Below are positions 27,636-38,120 of a stretch of 64,000 bases of DNA, in pieces. The DNA comes from Bacteroidales bacterium (GTDB taxonomy: Bacteria; Bacteroidota; Bacteroidia; Bacteroidales; F082). Each line of letters begins with the position of its first letter. Position 1 is the first letter of the stretch. The stretch is from NCBI GenBank assembly GCA_023229245.1, contig JALNZU010000019.1, forward strand, positions 1 through 64,000, in the 5' to 3' direction. The notes under the pieces were generated by a model. The model was not told the origin of the DNA, did no database searches, and saw only the letters and a list, made by a program, of their open reading frames with translations. The translations under genes and the position numbers were made by a program.

Positions 27636-30600
27636 TTATTCCCCACCCTCGACCTTCACTCGCTGGGCTTTGCTCGTAGCTGAAAATTCAGGGGCATAGT
27701 AGCTTTGCAGTTGGGCATATCCGTGTGCAAACTCCCCTTGTTGCATGACGATAAGGGTATATTCCAACAGATGTTTTCCTCTAGGCAGGTAGTCGAAGAA
27801 GAAGTCGGTATAGGTGTCGTTCACTGCTTGATAATATGCTAAAGCGGTATTCCATTGGTAAGCAGAGAGAGTTGATTCCGGTTCAAAGGCGGCAGCTCTC
27901 AGGTCGCGCAGGTGTATAAATTCCATATCGCGGTCGGTCTCTATGATAAGCCGTACCTTGATCTTATCGCCTGTTTTCAGGATATTGTCTTTCAGCGGTT
28001 GCCACAGAGGTACCGGAGCTGATTCTCTCAGTACGAGTAGCTCTCTTTGTATCTTCAAATTGGTTTGAGAGTCTCTGACCTGGTCTACAGCTACTTTGTA
28101 TTCCCTGAATAGTCCACCCCATCCTACAACCGGATTAGGATTATTTATTTCAACCCTACCTTTATCAGGAGTAATCTCGGAGGCGGTCCATCGTTTCTCT
28201 GTAAAGCCAGTTCTATCCTGTGTATGATCCACATCAAGTGTGTGTCCGCCTATGCTGATAGTAGCTTGTTGTTGTCCTTCTAACCATGGTGTCCCGTATT
28301 GCAGGAGGGCAAACACTGCTTCGGAGCTAGCACGTGCGGTAGGCCATCTGTTGGTTTGTTTGTTGAGCAGCAACCATTGTCTTATTCCGTCAACCAATAC
28401 GGTATCATGGGTTATCTGGCTGAAGGCAGCTATCATCATAGCCTGGCTCTCTATGGCAGTTGCTGTACCATACCGTTGATGCTTCCAATAAACTCCCAAC
28501 TCTTCTTTGAACAATGAGCGCTCTTTCAAAGAAGCAAGAAGCTCTTGAGCCTCTTTTATTTTTCCATGGCGATACAAGACTAAAGCGGCTTTAGCCTGAG
28601 TATCGGCTTCCATCTTTGGCCATCCTGAGATTGTTTTCTCAATGAAATAGGTAAGTACCTGCCGGTCAGTCTCACTCATTTCCTCATGTGGAAAGAGAGA
28701 ACGTATCCACAGATAGTCTATCTGGGCTGTACCTATCTGCCAGTGCTTCAATTGTTTTTCCTTTTCTATCTTTTGATAGGTTTTATACATCTCCTGTGCC
28801 AGATACCGCAGTGCGTTGCGGATGAGTTCATTCAGCAGATGCTCATCGGCTGATTCGGGTATCAGCTCAATCAGCCTGCCCAAACCTAATAAGACGGATT
28901 GGGTGGTATGCACATTGCCTCTCATACCCGGGAACCAAGGCCATGACCCATCCGGTAATTGGCTTTCTCTGAGCTTCTGAATGCTCATCTGCCGCTCATA
29001 TTGCATTTTATTGATATCGAACAGCAGTTGGAGGTTTTGTTTTTTATCTGCTTCCTGTGCTGCTGCCATCACCCATGGTGTCTCGTCAAGCAGCGCTGCT
29101 TTCAGTTCTGGATTTTTCTCTAAGTTAGAAAGCAGTGCATCAGCTCCTTCCATCTTCCAGCTCTCGATGGTCTGCATCAATGATGGGATACCTTTTGCTA
29201 TATAAGCTGCCAGGCTGTTGGCATAAAAGCGATACAACATCTGGTCAATGGAGGCATTTTGTTGCTGATGCAGGTACGGTAATGCTTGTATGGCATACCA
29301 GACAGGGTGGTTACTATATTGCAGGGTCAGGCTCAGATTTTTCTCCCCTTCCACTGGTTTGGTGATCGAGCTAAAGTCGAAGCTTTTGCTGCTATGTGCC
29401 GGCACACTCAGCGGCAAGGTCTCTCTGATGATGACACCTGATGGTAGCAAAGGTATCCACTGCTCTTCACTGTCTGAGTATGCTCCAGCCGAGATGCTGT
29501 AACGCACAGCCATCAGTCCGGTACCGTCTAACACTGCCTTCCATCTGATCTGCTTGCTTTGACCGGGCCTCAGGTTAGCTACAGGCTGACGATCTGATGT
29601 AAGCAGATAAGGCAACAACTCATTACTGACCGCATCACTCAGTTCTAATGAAGCTATGCCATTCAATGTCTTATCACTCATATTCACTACTTTGGCTGTC
29701 AGCCATACCGTGTCGCCCTCTCTGTAAAAACGGGCATAATTAGGAACCACCATCAGTTCTTTGGAAGCCTCAAAGGTGTAGGTATCCAAACCCGAACTCA
29801 TGTCTTGCGTATGTGCGAGCAACATCAGTTTCCACTTAGTGAGTGCATCGGGCAGGGTAAAATGCAGGCTGATATTGCCTGTGCTGTCGGTATGCAGCTG
29901 AGGAAAGAAAAAGGCTGTCTCACGAAAATCGGAGCGTAAAGAACTAGCTTGCGGTATATCTTCTTCACTCTCAAAATCCATTTCAGCCTGGCTATCCCCG
30001 TACTTTGATTCAGGTGTACCACTAAGCTGCTCGGATAAGTTTGTGCCGTCATCATGTACCAATGCTTCTTTAGACATGAGTGGGACAGGACGTCCATTAG
30101 CTCTCCAATACCTGTTTTCGCCCAATCCGAACCAGTTCAACCGTATTTCTTCTAAGGGTGGAAACAAATAGTCGTGGGGCTTGGGCATGGTAAGACGAGA
30201 AGCAGTATAGGTTAGGAAGCCGTTGTCGGTCATCCAGCGATGAGCCGATGGGTTGCGTTCGATAGTAGTAAAAGCCCAGTGATGGGAAACAAATTGATCC
30301 AAAGAAGCGTCGTAAAGGGATGCAAGCAGCTCAGCTGCAATAGCTTCTTTTTGCTTACCCCTGATATGTATTATCCATGTCTCTTCTGCTCCTGGCTTCA
30401 AGGGTTGACGTACAGTTTCAAGAGTGATATCTAATTTTTTGTTTGTATAAGGCACTTCCACTGATTCTATCAGATGATGGCTGCGGTTGTGGCTGACTGC
30501 TAAGGCCTGTATCTGCATGTGTCCGCGGTCGGCTTCGCTGACGATATACGGTATGATCAGCTTTTTCTTACTCAGCTTGTGCCAACGGCTGTACCGTATC

Positions 30601-33600
30601 TCTTCTCCGGCAGTGATCTCTACTAAGACACGACTTCCGCCGGCTGCCGAACTTAGATACAGATGCAGGGTATCACCCGGTTCTGCAGTCTTCTTGTCAA
30701 GGTAGAACCAGGTCGTCTCGTTCGACGGACTTCTGCTGCTGCCAGCATCAAAAAGCAGAAAAGGATGAAGTAGCCTGACTTCTTGGCCTTTTATGTCCTT
30801 AGCTACAAACTCAACTATATAGCTGCCTTCAGACCAGCTTGAAATATCGTCCGGAAATATATGTATACTGCCATTGACAAAACGCTCATACTCATATACT
30901 AACTCTTTGGGCTGTTTATCCGGTTCTGTTTCAAGGGTGAACCCATCCCATGGGAACAATGCTTCTAATTTCTGAGAAGCAAGTATCTGGCGATCAGTAG
31001 GTGAAAAAACAGAAGGTCGTAGCACTGTTCTCTCATCTCTGAGCCTGTAGAATCGGGTTGTAACCATTGCATTGACCGGTTTCTGCTGTAAGTTTACCAA
31101 TTGCAGACTTTGATCAGCCTGATGTCCTTTTTGCACTACTTCACTTATGCGGGCCTGCATCAGCAGGTTTATTTCCCCTATTTGTATGCTAAGTTTCCCA
31201 CTTCGGGTCTCACCGTTGCGATCCACCACATCGGCTGTGATAGTATAGCTATAGGCTGTATAATCGTGTCCGGTACTTCTTGCTTCGGGCTCGGCTACAA
31301 AACGGATTTGAAAGCTGCCATCAGCTGATGTCTGTGTAGTACCTGAAGCGATATGTTTGGACTGCTGATCAAAAGGGGGCCATCCTCTCCACCAGGGCCA
31401 ATATGGATAGTGTATTTTTCTTTCCACCGTATAACGTACCTCCACATGATCGAGTCCGTAACCGGCATAAGCTTTGGCAAGCCCTTTGATACTCACTGTA
31501 TCTCCCAGTCCGTATTGTTCGGCTTCAGCTTCTAAGCTTGTCTCAAAATCAGGCCGCTTGTAGTACTCCACATGAAATAGTACCGATCCGGATTCATTGC
31601 TTATCATCATAGTGCCTGTAAGCAGGTCCTGGGGGATGGTAAAATGCCCTTCAAATGAGCCATAGGCATTGGTGTACAAAGTTTGTGTGCTGATCTCTTT
31701 ACGATTTACATCTAAGAATCTCAACTTGGTGGAATGGGGTTCTTTAAGTTTCCATTCAGCCTGGTTGGCTTGCTTTTCAAGAGTAATACCTTTAAAGAAC
31801 ACCGTCTGTCCCGGCCGGTAGATAGCTCTATCGGTAAAAAACCATGTCTTATTTTGGGTACGTGTATTTGGTTTGCGTTCGTACACATCGAAATAGTTAT
31901 CGCTATAGAGAGTGTCGTTTTTTGTAAACACTTCTATCATAAAAGCCTGATTAGTGGGTAGTTGTTTTTGGGGTACTACCACAAAGCTGCCATCTTTCCC
32001 ACTTTTAAGCTGTGAGCGTGTGTTTTGAATATATTTTCGGATATTGTAATCGTACTCACGTGTAATTAGTTGCACATCGGCATTAGCTACTGCTTTCCCG
32101 TTTATTCGGTCTATGATATAAAAATGGTTATCAGAATTTCGTTTGAGCTGTACAAAACTTAGTCGGCTCACCTGAAAGGAAGTAAACACCACTTGGTTTT
32201 CGGACTTAAAGCTGCTGTCCTGAGCGGCTATCAACAGGTATAACCCATTATCCAGCGGTGGCAGGTCAATAATAGTTGAATGGCTCTTGTAATCCGGTTC
32301 AAACGGAAGTTCTAATGACCATTGATGATCAGGCTTCAGCTTCAACACTGCTGCTTGACGTGCCATAAGCTCCGGATATTCCATGATCTCTTGCAGGGTC
32401 TCACTTTTGATGCGAACAATCCGAAAGGCAGGTTGAGTAAGGTTACGGTATTCCAATCGGACGGCTATAGGGGTTTGAGGTTGTTCAACCCTTTGGATAG
32501 TAAGGTTCAGCTCGGTCTCAAGTATCTGTTCTTTATAGCTTTTGCATAATGCCGCCCCTCTACTTTTTGGATAGGCCTCTATTGCCTTACGGCATATCTC
32601 AACAGCTTGCGCAAGGGAGACGGTATCCTTGTCTGAGAGCTTCGCCTGTTCTATCAAAAAGGCAGCTCGGTCGGCTGCTATGAGGGCCGAAGCCGGATGA
32701 AGTGCGTTGCGCTCTTGTAGTGATAACAAAGCCTTTAAATAAAGTGTATCAGCTTTGGAATGCGGTTCGTAGTATTGTTTGAGATATCTGAAGCGTTTCA
32801 GTTCATTATGAATCATAGCTTCCTGTTGTTGTTGCCTCAAATTGGAAGCTAACAACTGCTGCATCAGGCTTAGGATATGGGCATGACCAGCTGATGTTGT
32901 TGGAAGTTTGAAAGCTGCAAATTGTGCAGCAGGCAACCATAATGCTTCATCTTGCAGCGCTTTCTCCGGTATCACATCTTGTAGTCCTGCATCGCGGTTC
33001 ATATAATAATCTAATGCTCGTGTAGCAACAAACCCAAAGACCCGGGGTTGTATCTGCCATGCCTCATCAGATGCTGTATGTAGTACAGGAGTAAATTTTT
33101 TTAACGGGATAGTATCCAACAATGCGTGTGATCGAAGGCTGGCTGCATAGTGTGCTTCGATAGTATCACGCAGTCGTGTGAGGGCCCATTCGCGTATGTC
33201 ATCACTTTCTAAACCTGTGGTCGGGCTACGGTTCATCAGGGAATACCGTTCCTGTTGATAATACATCCAGTACAGCTCAGCAATGATGGAATGTAATATT
33301 TCTGAGGCCGGACTACTCAGCAATGGAACTGTTTGCAAGGCAAAGTCAATAGACTTTATCAGTGGGTCTTCTTCAAAATTCTGCCACAGTCCAAAACGAT
33401 ACAGAGTAGCTTTCAGGAGCTGGGGATGGTTTTTTTCGGCCAGGGCCTGATCGTGTAGCTTATCAAGCTCTTGCATGGCAGATCTGGGAAGTCCTTTACG
33501 GGCGAAGCTTTCAATTTGCTCCCAAAGACGATCATAGCTGTCGGGCATATCAGGTGAGATAAAAGAAGGTGTTACAAGCAGTATCACAGTTGTAAGCAAT

Positions 33601-33632
33601 ACATGTTTCAGGTGGGCAGGCAAAGAATTCAT
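27636..33632 (-). CDS. Alpha-2-macroglobulin family protein without thioester cysteine
   Basis: This 1998-residue secreted protein has a signal peptide (LLTTVILLVTPSFISPD) with no lipobox. An MG2-type strand, DRAIYRPGQTVFFKG, is near residues 597-612; the A2M domain start (DFRETAFFFPQL) is near 1236; the bait-type linker precedes it; and the thioester-domain helices follow. Where related proteins have CxEQ, this one has ASIDQ near 1458, so the reactive thioester cannot form. Such proteins in this phylum are periplasmic or surface protease traps or structural proteins. It ends an operon with leuS and a DUF3108 gene. Confidence 0.92.
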   Translation of the reverse strand: MNSLPAHLKHVLLTTVILLVTPSFISPDMPDSYDRLWEQIESFARKGLPRSAMQELDKLHDQALAEKNHPQLLKATLYRFGLWQNFEEDPLIKSIDFALQTVPLLSSPASEILHSIIAELYWMYYQQERYSLMNRSPTTGLESDDIREWALTRLRDTIEAHYAASLRSHALLDTIPLKKFTPVLHTASDEAWQIQPRVFGFVATRALDYYMNRDAGLQDVIPEKALQDEALWLPAAQFAAFKLPTTSAGHAHILSLMQQLLASNLRQQQQEAMIHNELKRFRYLKQYYEPHSKADTLYLKALLSLQERNALHPASALIAADRAAFLIEQAKLSDKDTVSLAQAVEICRKAIEAYPKSRGAALCKSYKEQILETELNLTIQRVEQPQTPIAVRLEYRNLTQPAFRIVRIKSETLQEIMEYPELMARQAAVLKLKPDHQWSLELPFEPDYKSHSTIIDLPPLDNGLYLLIAAQDSSFKSENQVVFTSFQVSRLSFVQLKRNSDNHFYIIDRINGKAVANADVQLITREYDYNIRKYIQNTRSQLKSGKDGSFVVVPQKQLPTNQAFMIEVFTKNDTLYSDNYFDVYERKPNTRTQNKTWFFTDRAIYRPGQTVFFKGITLEKQANQAEWKLKEPHSTKLRFLDVNRKEISTQTLYTNAYGSFEGHFTIPQDLLTGTMMISNESGSVLFHVEYYKRPDFETSLEAEAEQYGLGDTVSIKGLAKAYAGYGLDHVEVRYTVERKIHYPYWPWWRGWPPFDQQSKHIASGTTQTSADGSFQIRFVAEPEARSTGHDYTAYSYTITADVVDRNGETRSGKLSIQIGEINLLMQARISEVVQKGHQADQSLQLVNLQQKPVNAMVTTRFYRLRDERTVLRPSVFSPTDRQILASQKLEALFPWDGFTLETEPDKQPKELVYEYERFVNGSIHIFPDDISSWSEGSYIVEFVAKDIKGQEVRLLHPFLLFDAGSSRSPSNETTWFYLDKKTAEPGDTLHLYLSSAAGGSRVLVEITAGEEIRYSRWHKLSKKKLIIPYIVSEADRGHMQIQALAVSHNRSHHLIESVEVPYTNKKLDITLETVRQPLKPGAEETWIIHIRGKQKEAIAAELLASLYDASLDQFVSHHWAFTTIERNPSAHRWMTDNGFLTYTASRLTMPKPHDYLFPPLEEIRLNWFGLGENRYWRANGRPVPLMSKEALVHDDGTNLSEQLSGTPESKYGDSQAEMDFESEEDIPQASSLRSDFRETAFFFPQLHTDSTGNISLHFTLPDALTKWKLMLLAHTQDMSSGLDTYTFEASKELMVVPNYARFYREGDTVWLTAKVVNMSDKTLNGIASLELSDAVSNELLPYLLTSDRQPVANLRPGQSKQIRWKAVLDGTGLMAVRYSISAGAYSDSEEQWIPLLPSGVIIRETLPLSVPAHSSKSFDFSSITKPVEGEKNLSLTLQYSNHPVWYAIQALPYLHQQQNASIDQMLYRFYANSLAAYIAKGIPSLMQTIESWKMEGADALLSNLEKNPELKAALLDETPWVMAAAQEADKKQNLQLLFDINKMQYERQMSIQKLRESQLPDGSWPWFPGMRGNVHTTQSVLLGLGRLIELIPESADEHLLNELIRNALRYLAQEMYKTYQKIEKEKQLKHWQIGTAQIDYLWIRSLFPHEEMSETDRQVLTYFIEKTISGWPKMEADTQAKAALVLYRHGKIKEAQELLASLKERSLFKEELGVYWKHQRYGTATAIESQAMMIAAFSQITHDTVLVDGIRQWLLLNKQTNRWPTARASSEAVFALLQYGTPWLEGQQQATISIGGHTLDVDHTQDRTGFTEKRWTASEITPDKGRVEINNPNPVVGWGGLFREYKVAVDQVRDSQTNLKIQRELLVLRESAPVPLWQPLKDNILKTGDKIKVRLIIETDRDMEFIHLRDLRAAAFEPESTLSAYQWNTALAYYQAVNDTYTDFFFDYLPRGKHLLEYTLIVMQQGEFAHGYAQLQSYYAPEFSATSKAQRVKVEGGE

Positions 33633-33706
33633 ACTATTTGATTTTTAGAATAATGGCCGAGACATAAGTCCCGGTAGATATCAGCTGACAAAATCCAAGC
33701 CAAACA

Positions 33707-34525
33707 TCAATCGCGTATGTGCGATCTAACAGGATTTCGCAGGTTACGGTATTCTATCAGTTCCATTTTCACGCTTCCTACTATGACTTTGGTCTCAGCT
33801 AACAGGGGCAGGTGATTTTTATCGTCGGTCACCCAGACATACATGGGATAGGCATCGGCAAACACATTTCCGGTAGCCATCATAGGTGCAAATTTCAAAC
33901 AACGATACACCCCTAATTCGGTTCGTATATTTTCAGTGCCTACATATTTTATCTTGCTGTAATAGACCGAGTCATCCAGAAAAAATTCGATTAGATAGCT
34001 GCTGTCGGCATCGAAATCGTTCAGGTCTAAGGTTCTCATAAAAAAGAGAGCTGATACAAAATCATGAGTGTTTTGAGGTATAGGCATGCGGGCAGTACGA
34101 CTGATAGCTATCTGTTGCTCGGGATAAAAATAAACCTCATCATCTTTTTTATACCCTCCTTCACGGGTGCGTCTGACAAACAGAAATGGGATGAGAGCTT
34201 CTTTATCCACATACGATTCAAAGCGGTCTCTCACCTTGAAAAACCAGTTGAACGCACCTTTGCTTCTACCCTCGCCCACCAAATGCCAGGTCTCTCTGCC
34301 AAAAAACCTTTTCTTGGATTCATTGACGGTAATGGTTGCCTCACCTGCCGTAACGTTTCCTGTCAGCATCGCACTGTAATACACCTTGAATCGCAGGTAC
34401 TCTTTTTCAGCAAAGGCATGATTAGGGTGATGACGATAAGTTTGACCATAGCCCTTCGAGGCTACCAACAGCCCTGCAATACAAAGTATCAATATCCACA
34501 CGCTAGCCGGTTTATGTTGTCTCAT
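33707..34525 (-). CDS. DUF3108 secreted protein
   Basis: A 272-residue protein with a signal peptide (SVWILILCIAGLLVASKGYGQ) followed by the DUF3108 beta-barrel-like region (EKEYLRFKVYYSAMLTGNVTAGEATI ... VDKEALIPFLFVRRTREGGY ... HLPLLAETKVIVGSVKMELIEY). The family is periplasmic and of unknown role. The start overlaps the leuS stop by 4 bp, so it is translationally coupled; the A2M gene follows 74 bp later. Confidence 0.88.
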   Translation of the reverse strand: MRQHKPASVWILILCIAGLLVASKGYGQTYRHHPNHAFAEKEYLRFKVYYSAMLTGNVTAGEATITVNESKKRFFGRETWHLVGEGRSKGAFNWFFKVRDRFESYVDKEALIPFLFVRRTREGGYKKDDEVYFYPEQQIAISRTARMPIPQNTHDFVSALFFMRTLDLNDFDADSSYLIEFFLDDSVYYSKIKYVGTENIRTELGVYRCLKFAPMMATGNVFADAYPMYVWVTDDKNHLPLLAETKVIVGSVKMELIEYRNLRNPVRSHIRD

Positions 34526-37500
34526 CCCACCACTATATTGATAATCCGTTGAGGTATAACGATAATCTTACGCACTTGTTTCCCTTCTGTCCATCTTTTT
34601 GTTTCTTGATGAGCCAATACTGCTGATTCTATCTCGTTGGTCTCTATATCTGCCGGCAGCTCTATCTTAAATCGTGTCTTGCCATTAAACGATACCGGAT
34701 ATACTACCGATTGCTGTATCAGATACCGCTCATCGCATACGGGGAACGTCTGCTTTACCACTGTGTCCTCATGGCCGCACAAATGCCATAACTCTTCAGC
34801 TATATGCGGTGCATAGGGTGAGATCAAAATGATGAAAGGCTCTAATATCTGACGTTTGTTGCATTTCAGCTCGGTCAGCTCATTGACGCCTATCATAAAA
34901 GCCGAAACTGCCGTGTTGAAAGAGTAGCGTTCTATATCATCTTCTACTTTACGTATTGTTTTATGGAGCACCCGCCATTCTTTATCGGTCGGAGTTTCAT
35001 CCGATAAGCTAAAAGTATGCTGGTCGTTATGAAAAAGGCGCCACAGCTTACGGATAAACCGAAACACACCTTCTATACCCTGAGTGTCCCATGGTTTTGA
35101 CTGTTCTATAGGCCCCAGAAACATCTCATAAATACGTAAAGTATCGGCTCCATACCTGTCGATCAGCTCGTCAGGATTCTGCACATTGAACTTGGATTTC
35201 GACATCTTCTCTACCTCATAGCCACAGATATACTTCCCATCTTCCAACACAAACCGGGCATCGGCTAAATGAGGCTGCCACTTTTTAAATGCCTCTATAT
35301 CTAGTATATCATTATGTACTAAGCTTATATCCACATTAATTGGATCAGAATATTGTTCTCGTCCGGCTATGTTTTTCGATACAAAGGCAGGGAAATTTTC
35401 AATGCTTTCTTTTTCAACAAAAGCCTCAACCTCTTTTCCGGCTATGGCATCTTTGATACGCTGTACGATTTGCTCACGCTGATCAAGGAAATCACGTATA
35501 GGGATCAGCAAGAGGGTATAATCTTGTTCTTTAGCCCATTGTTCATAAGCAGTAGCTAATTTATCCAATGCTTGTTGCCGTTTTATTTCGATGATCAGCC
35601 GCACTTCGGGAGCATAAAAGTCAAAGCGTCTGCTACCCGATTTGAACTCCTGAAAAAACTCTACCCCAAGTTTCTTGTCTCTCAGCTCTTCCCAAAGAAC
35701 ATATTCGGCCATCTTTTCGGGATTTATCCTGTAAACCAAATTAGACCGCCCTTGTATCATCCCTTGATTAATCAGCTTTTTAAATGGTTCGGGCTTGATA
35801 GCTAATCCTAAATCGTAAAGAAACATATTCCAGAAGCGGGCGTATATCAGGTGGCCTGTAGCATGTTCGGCACCACCAATATATAGGTCCACATTTTTCC
35901 AGTAGTGCACTGCTTCTTTAGAGAAATACTGATGGTTATTCTGCGGGTCCATATATCTGAGATAGTATCCGCTGGAACCGGCAAAGCCGGGCATAGTATT
36001 GGTTTCTAAGGGATAGCCTTCTTTTGTCTTCCAGTTTTCGGCTCTTGCCAATGGTGGCTCGCCTGTTTCGGTAGGTAGGAATGCATCTATCGCAGGCAGC
36101 TCAAGTGGCAGCTCGTTTTCGGATAAGGTATAAGGCATTCCGTCTTTGTAATAAACAGGGAACGGCTCACCCCAGTACCTCTGACGGCTGAAGATGGCAT
36201 CACGCAGGCGATAGTTGATTTTTGCGGTGCCTATCCCTTTCTTTTCTGCTTCTGTCACTACCGCACTGATCGCATCCATCACATCCATGCCATTGATGAA
36301 TCCCGAGTTAACAGCTATACCTTCTTTGGCATCATAAGATGTTTCCCAGAAGGCTGTATCTGTAGGTTCCTCATCTTTTTGGGTGATGACCTGAATAATG
36401 GGAAGCTGAAAATATCGGGCAAAGGCAAAGTCGCGGCTATCGTGCGCCGGTACAGCCATGATGGCTCCTGTGCCATAACCCATGAGTACGTAATCAGCTA
36501 TCCAGATAGGTATAGGCTGTTCGGTGAATGGGTTGAAAGCATATGCACCTGTAAATACTCCACTTACTTTTTTTACTTCGGTCATTCGCTCTCTTTCCGA
36601 ACGATTTTTTGTGCGCCTTATATATTCTTCTACTTCGGCCAACTGTGCCTCAGCGGTAATTTGTCCTACTACCTCATGCTCGGGAGCCAACACCATGAAG
36701 CTAGCCCCAAACACCGTGTCGGGACGGGTAGTAAAAACCTCTATCTCAAGCTCGGTATCGCGTATAGCAAAACGCAGAGTACCACCAACTGATTTACCAA
36801 TCCAGTTACGCTGTATCTCTTTGATAGAATCGCTCCAGTCAATAGTCTCCAATCCATCCAACAGCCTGTCGGCATAAGCAGTGATCCGTAGCAGCCATTG
36901 TTTCATTGATTTACGTTCAACGGGATATCCGCCGCGTATGGATAAGCCTTCGCTCACCTCGTCGTTGGCTAATACCGTTCCTAAAGCCGGGCACCAATTG
37001 ACTATAGTATCATCAATATAAGCTAAGCGATAAGGCATAAGATATTGCTGACGCTGCTTTTCTGTCATCTGTAGCCACTGTTCAGCACTAAAATGATTAA
37101 TGTCACCTGATGCAGCATTCACATTTGCATTACCTTCTGTTTCAAAGATAGCTATCAGTTTTTCTATAGGCTCTGCACGTTCTGTGTCGCGGTTATACCA
37201 TGAATGGAAGAGCTGTATGAAAGTCCATTGCGTCCATTTGTAATAAGCCGGGTCACAAGTTTTTACTTCTCTGTCCCAATCGTATGAGAATCCTATTTTA
37301 TCTAACTGTTCTCTGTATCGTGCGATATTTTTATCAGTAGTGATCATTGGATGTGTGCCGGTTTGTATGGCATATTGCTCGGCTGGCAGCCCGTATGCGT
37401 CATAGCCCATTGGATGAAGCACATTGAAGCCTTTCAGCCTTTTATACCTTGCCACTATATCGGAAGCGATATAGCCTAATGGATGCCCTACATGCAATCC

Positions 37501-37635
37501 GGCTCCTGAAGGATAGGGAAACATATCCAACACATAATATTTAGGCTTGCCGGAATCAATATCTACTTTATAAACCTTGTTTTGTCGCCAGTATTCCTGC
37601 CACTTTTTTTCAACTTCTGTAAACTGATAATCCAT
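34522..37635 (-). CDS. leuS: Leucyl-tRNA synthetase with inserted nuclease-like domain
   Basis: LeuRS charges tRNA-Leu. The HIGH-type site PYPSGAGLHVGHPLG is at residues 40-54 and KMSKS near 810; the editing domain holds GTGAIMAVPAHD. At 1037 residues it is about 100 longer than usual relatives. The extra part (about 640-750) lies after GMIQGRSNLVYRI and before the FVSKNIAG / PINVDIS return to normal sequence. It reads LWEELRDKKLGVEFFQEF, FDFYAPEVRLIIEIKRQ, then YTLLLIPIRDFLDQREQIV, which matches the DUF559/PD-(D/E)xK plan with D672, E683 and K685. The frame is open throughout and the catalytic centre is intact, so the enzyme should work. Whether the insert cuts or binds nucleic acid is unknown. 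Confidence 0.95.
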   Translation of the reverse strand: MDYQFTEVEKKWQEYWRQNKVYKVDIDSGKPKYYVLDMFPYPSGAGLHVGHPLGYIASDIVARYKRLKGFNVLHPMGYDAYGLPAEQYAIQTGTHPMITTDKNIARYREQLDKIGFSYDWDREVKTCDPAYYKWTQWTFIQLFHSWYNRDTERAEPIEKLIAIFETEGNANVNAASGDINHFSAEQWLQMTEKQRQQYLMPYRLAYIDDTIVNWCPALGTVLANDEVSEGLSIRGGYPVERKSMKQWLLRITAYADRLLDGLETIDWSDSIKEIQRNWIGKSVGGTLRFAIRDTELEIEVFTTRPDTVFGASFMVLAPEHEVVGQITAEAQLAEVEEYIRRTKNRSERERMTEVKKVSGVFTGAYAFNPFTEQPIPIWIADYVLMGYGTGAIMAVPAHDSRDFAFARYFQLPIIQVITQKDEEPTDTAFWETSYDAKEGIAVNSGFINGMDVMDAISAVVTEAEKKGIGTAKINYRLRDAIFSRQRYWGEPFPVYYKDGMPYTLSENELPLELPAIDAFLPTETGEPPLARAENWKTKEGYPLETNTMPGFAGSSGYYLRYMDPQNNHQYFSKEAVHYWKNVDLYIGGAEHATGHLIYARFWNMFLYDLGLAIKPEPFKKLINQGMIQGRSNLVYRINPEKMAEYVLWEELRDKKLGVEFFQEFKSGSRRFDFYAPEVRLIIEIKRQQALDKLATAYEQWAKEQDYTLLLIPIRDFLDQREQIVQRIKDAIAGKEVEAFVEKESIENFPAFVSKNIAGREQYSDPINVDISLVHNDILDIEAFKKWQPHLADARFVLEDGKYICGYEVEKMSKSKFNVQNPDELIDRYGADTLRIYEMFLGPIEQSKPWDTQGIEGVFRFIRKLWRLFHNDQHTFSLSDETPTDKEWRVLHKTIRKVEDDIERYSFNTAVSAFMIGVNELTELKCNKRQILEPFIILISPYAPHIAEELWHLCGHEDTVVKQTFPVCDERYLIQQSVVYPVSFNGKTRFKIELPADIETNEIESAVLAHQETKRWTEGKQVRKIIVIPQRIINIVVG

Positions 37636-37705
37636 GCTTTGATTTCTTACTGGTATAATTAACGTATTGAAATTTTAATTGTTCTGATTTATATTGTGTA
37701 ACTCC

Positions 37706-37963
37706 TCAAAGGTGATATCTAACAATCCTTACTGTTCCCATCCGTTGATGTCGTAGTGCCATCATTCTGTCGGATGTCGTATATATTGCCTGATTCAGAT
37801 ACTCCCTTACATCCACCGGTTCAGGGTCAGGATGATGTGCCGCTTCTGGCTGATACCGTACCGGATCATTAGGTACCCGCAATCCATATGGGTTGGGCTT
37901 TGGCCGGGCCGATAACGCATTTGTAAGCAACCAAGAAAACAGCAAATACACTCTACGTATCAT
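37706..37963 (-). CDS. Small secreted protein, unknown
   Basis: I start at MIRRVYLLFSWLLTNALSA (37963), giving 85 residues with a plausible signal peptide cut after ALSA. The mature part is Pro/Arg/His-rich (RPKPNPYGLRVPNDPVRY) and shows no known domain. Coding status is uncertain; it stands alone between leuS and yraN in the same orientation. Confidence 0.45.
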   Translation of the reverse strand: MIRRVYLLFSWLLTNALSARPKPNPYGLRVPNDPVRYQPEAAHHPDPEPVDVREYLNQAIYTTSDRMMALRHQRMGTVRIVRYHL

Positions 37964-38120
37964 AAATCTATGGGTGTAAACAAAGTGCGAAATTACAGAA
38001 AAGCGTTTAACTCTCTGCATCCTCCTTCTATAGATTCGTATATGACCGAATCGGAGCTATGTACAACTGATTGACATCTTATAACACGGCAATAGGTACA
38101 CAGCTTTTTTACTCAACTTT

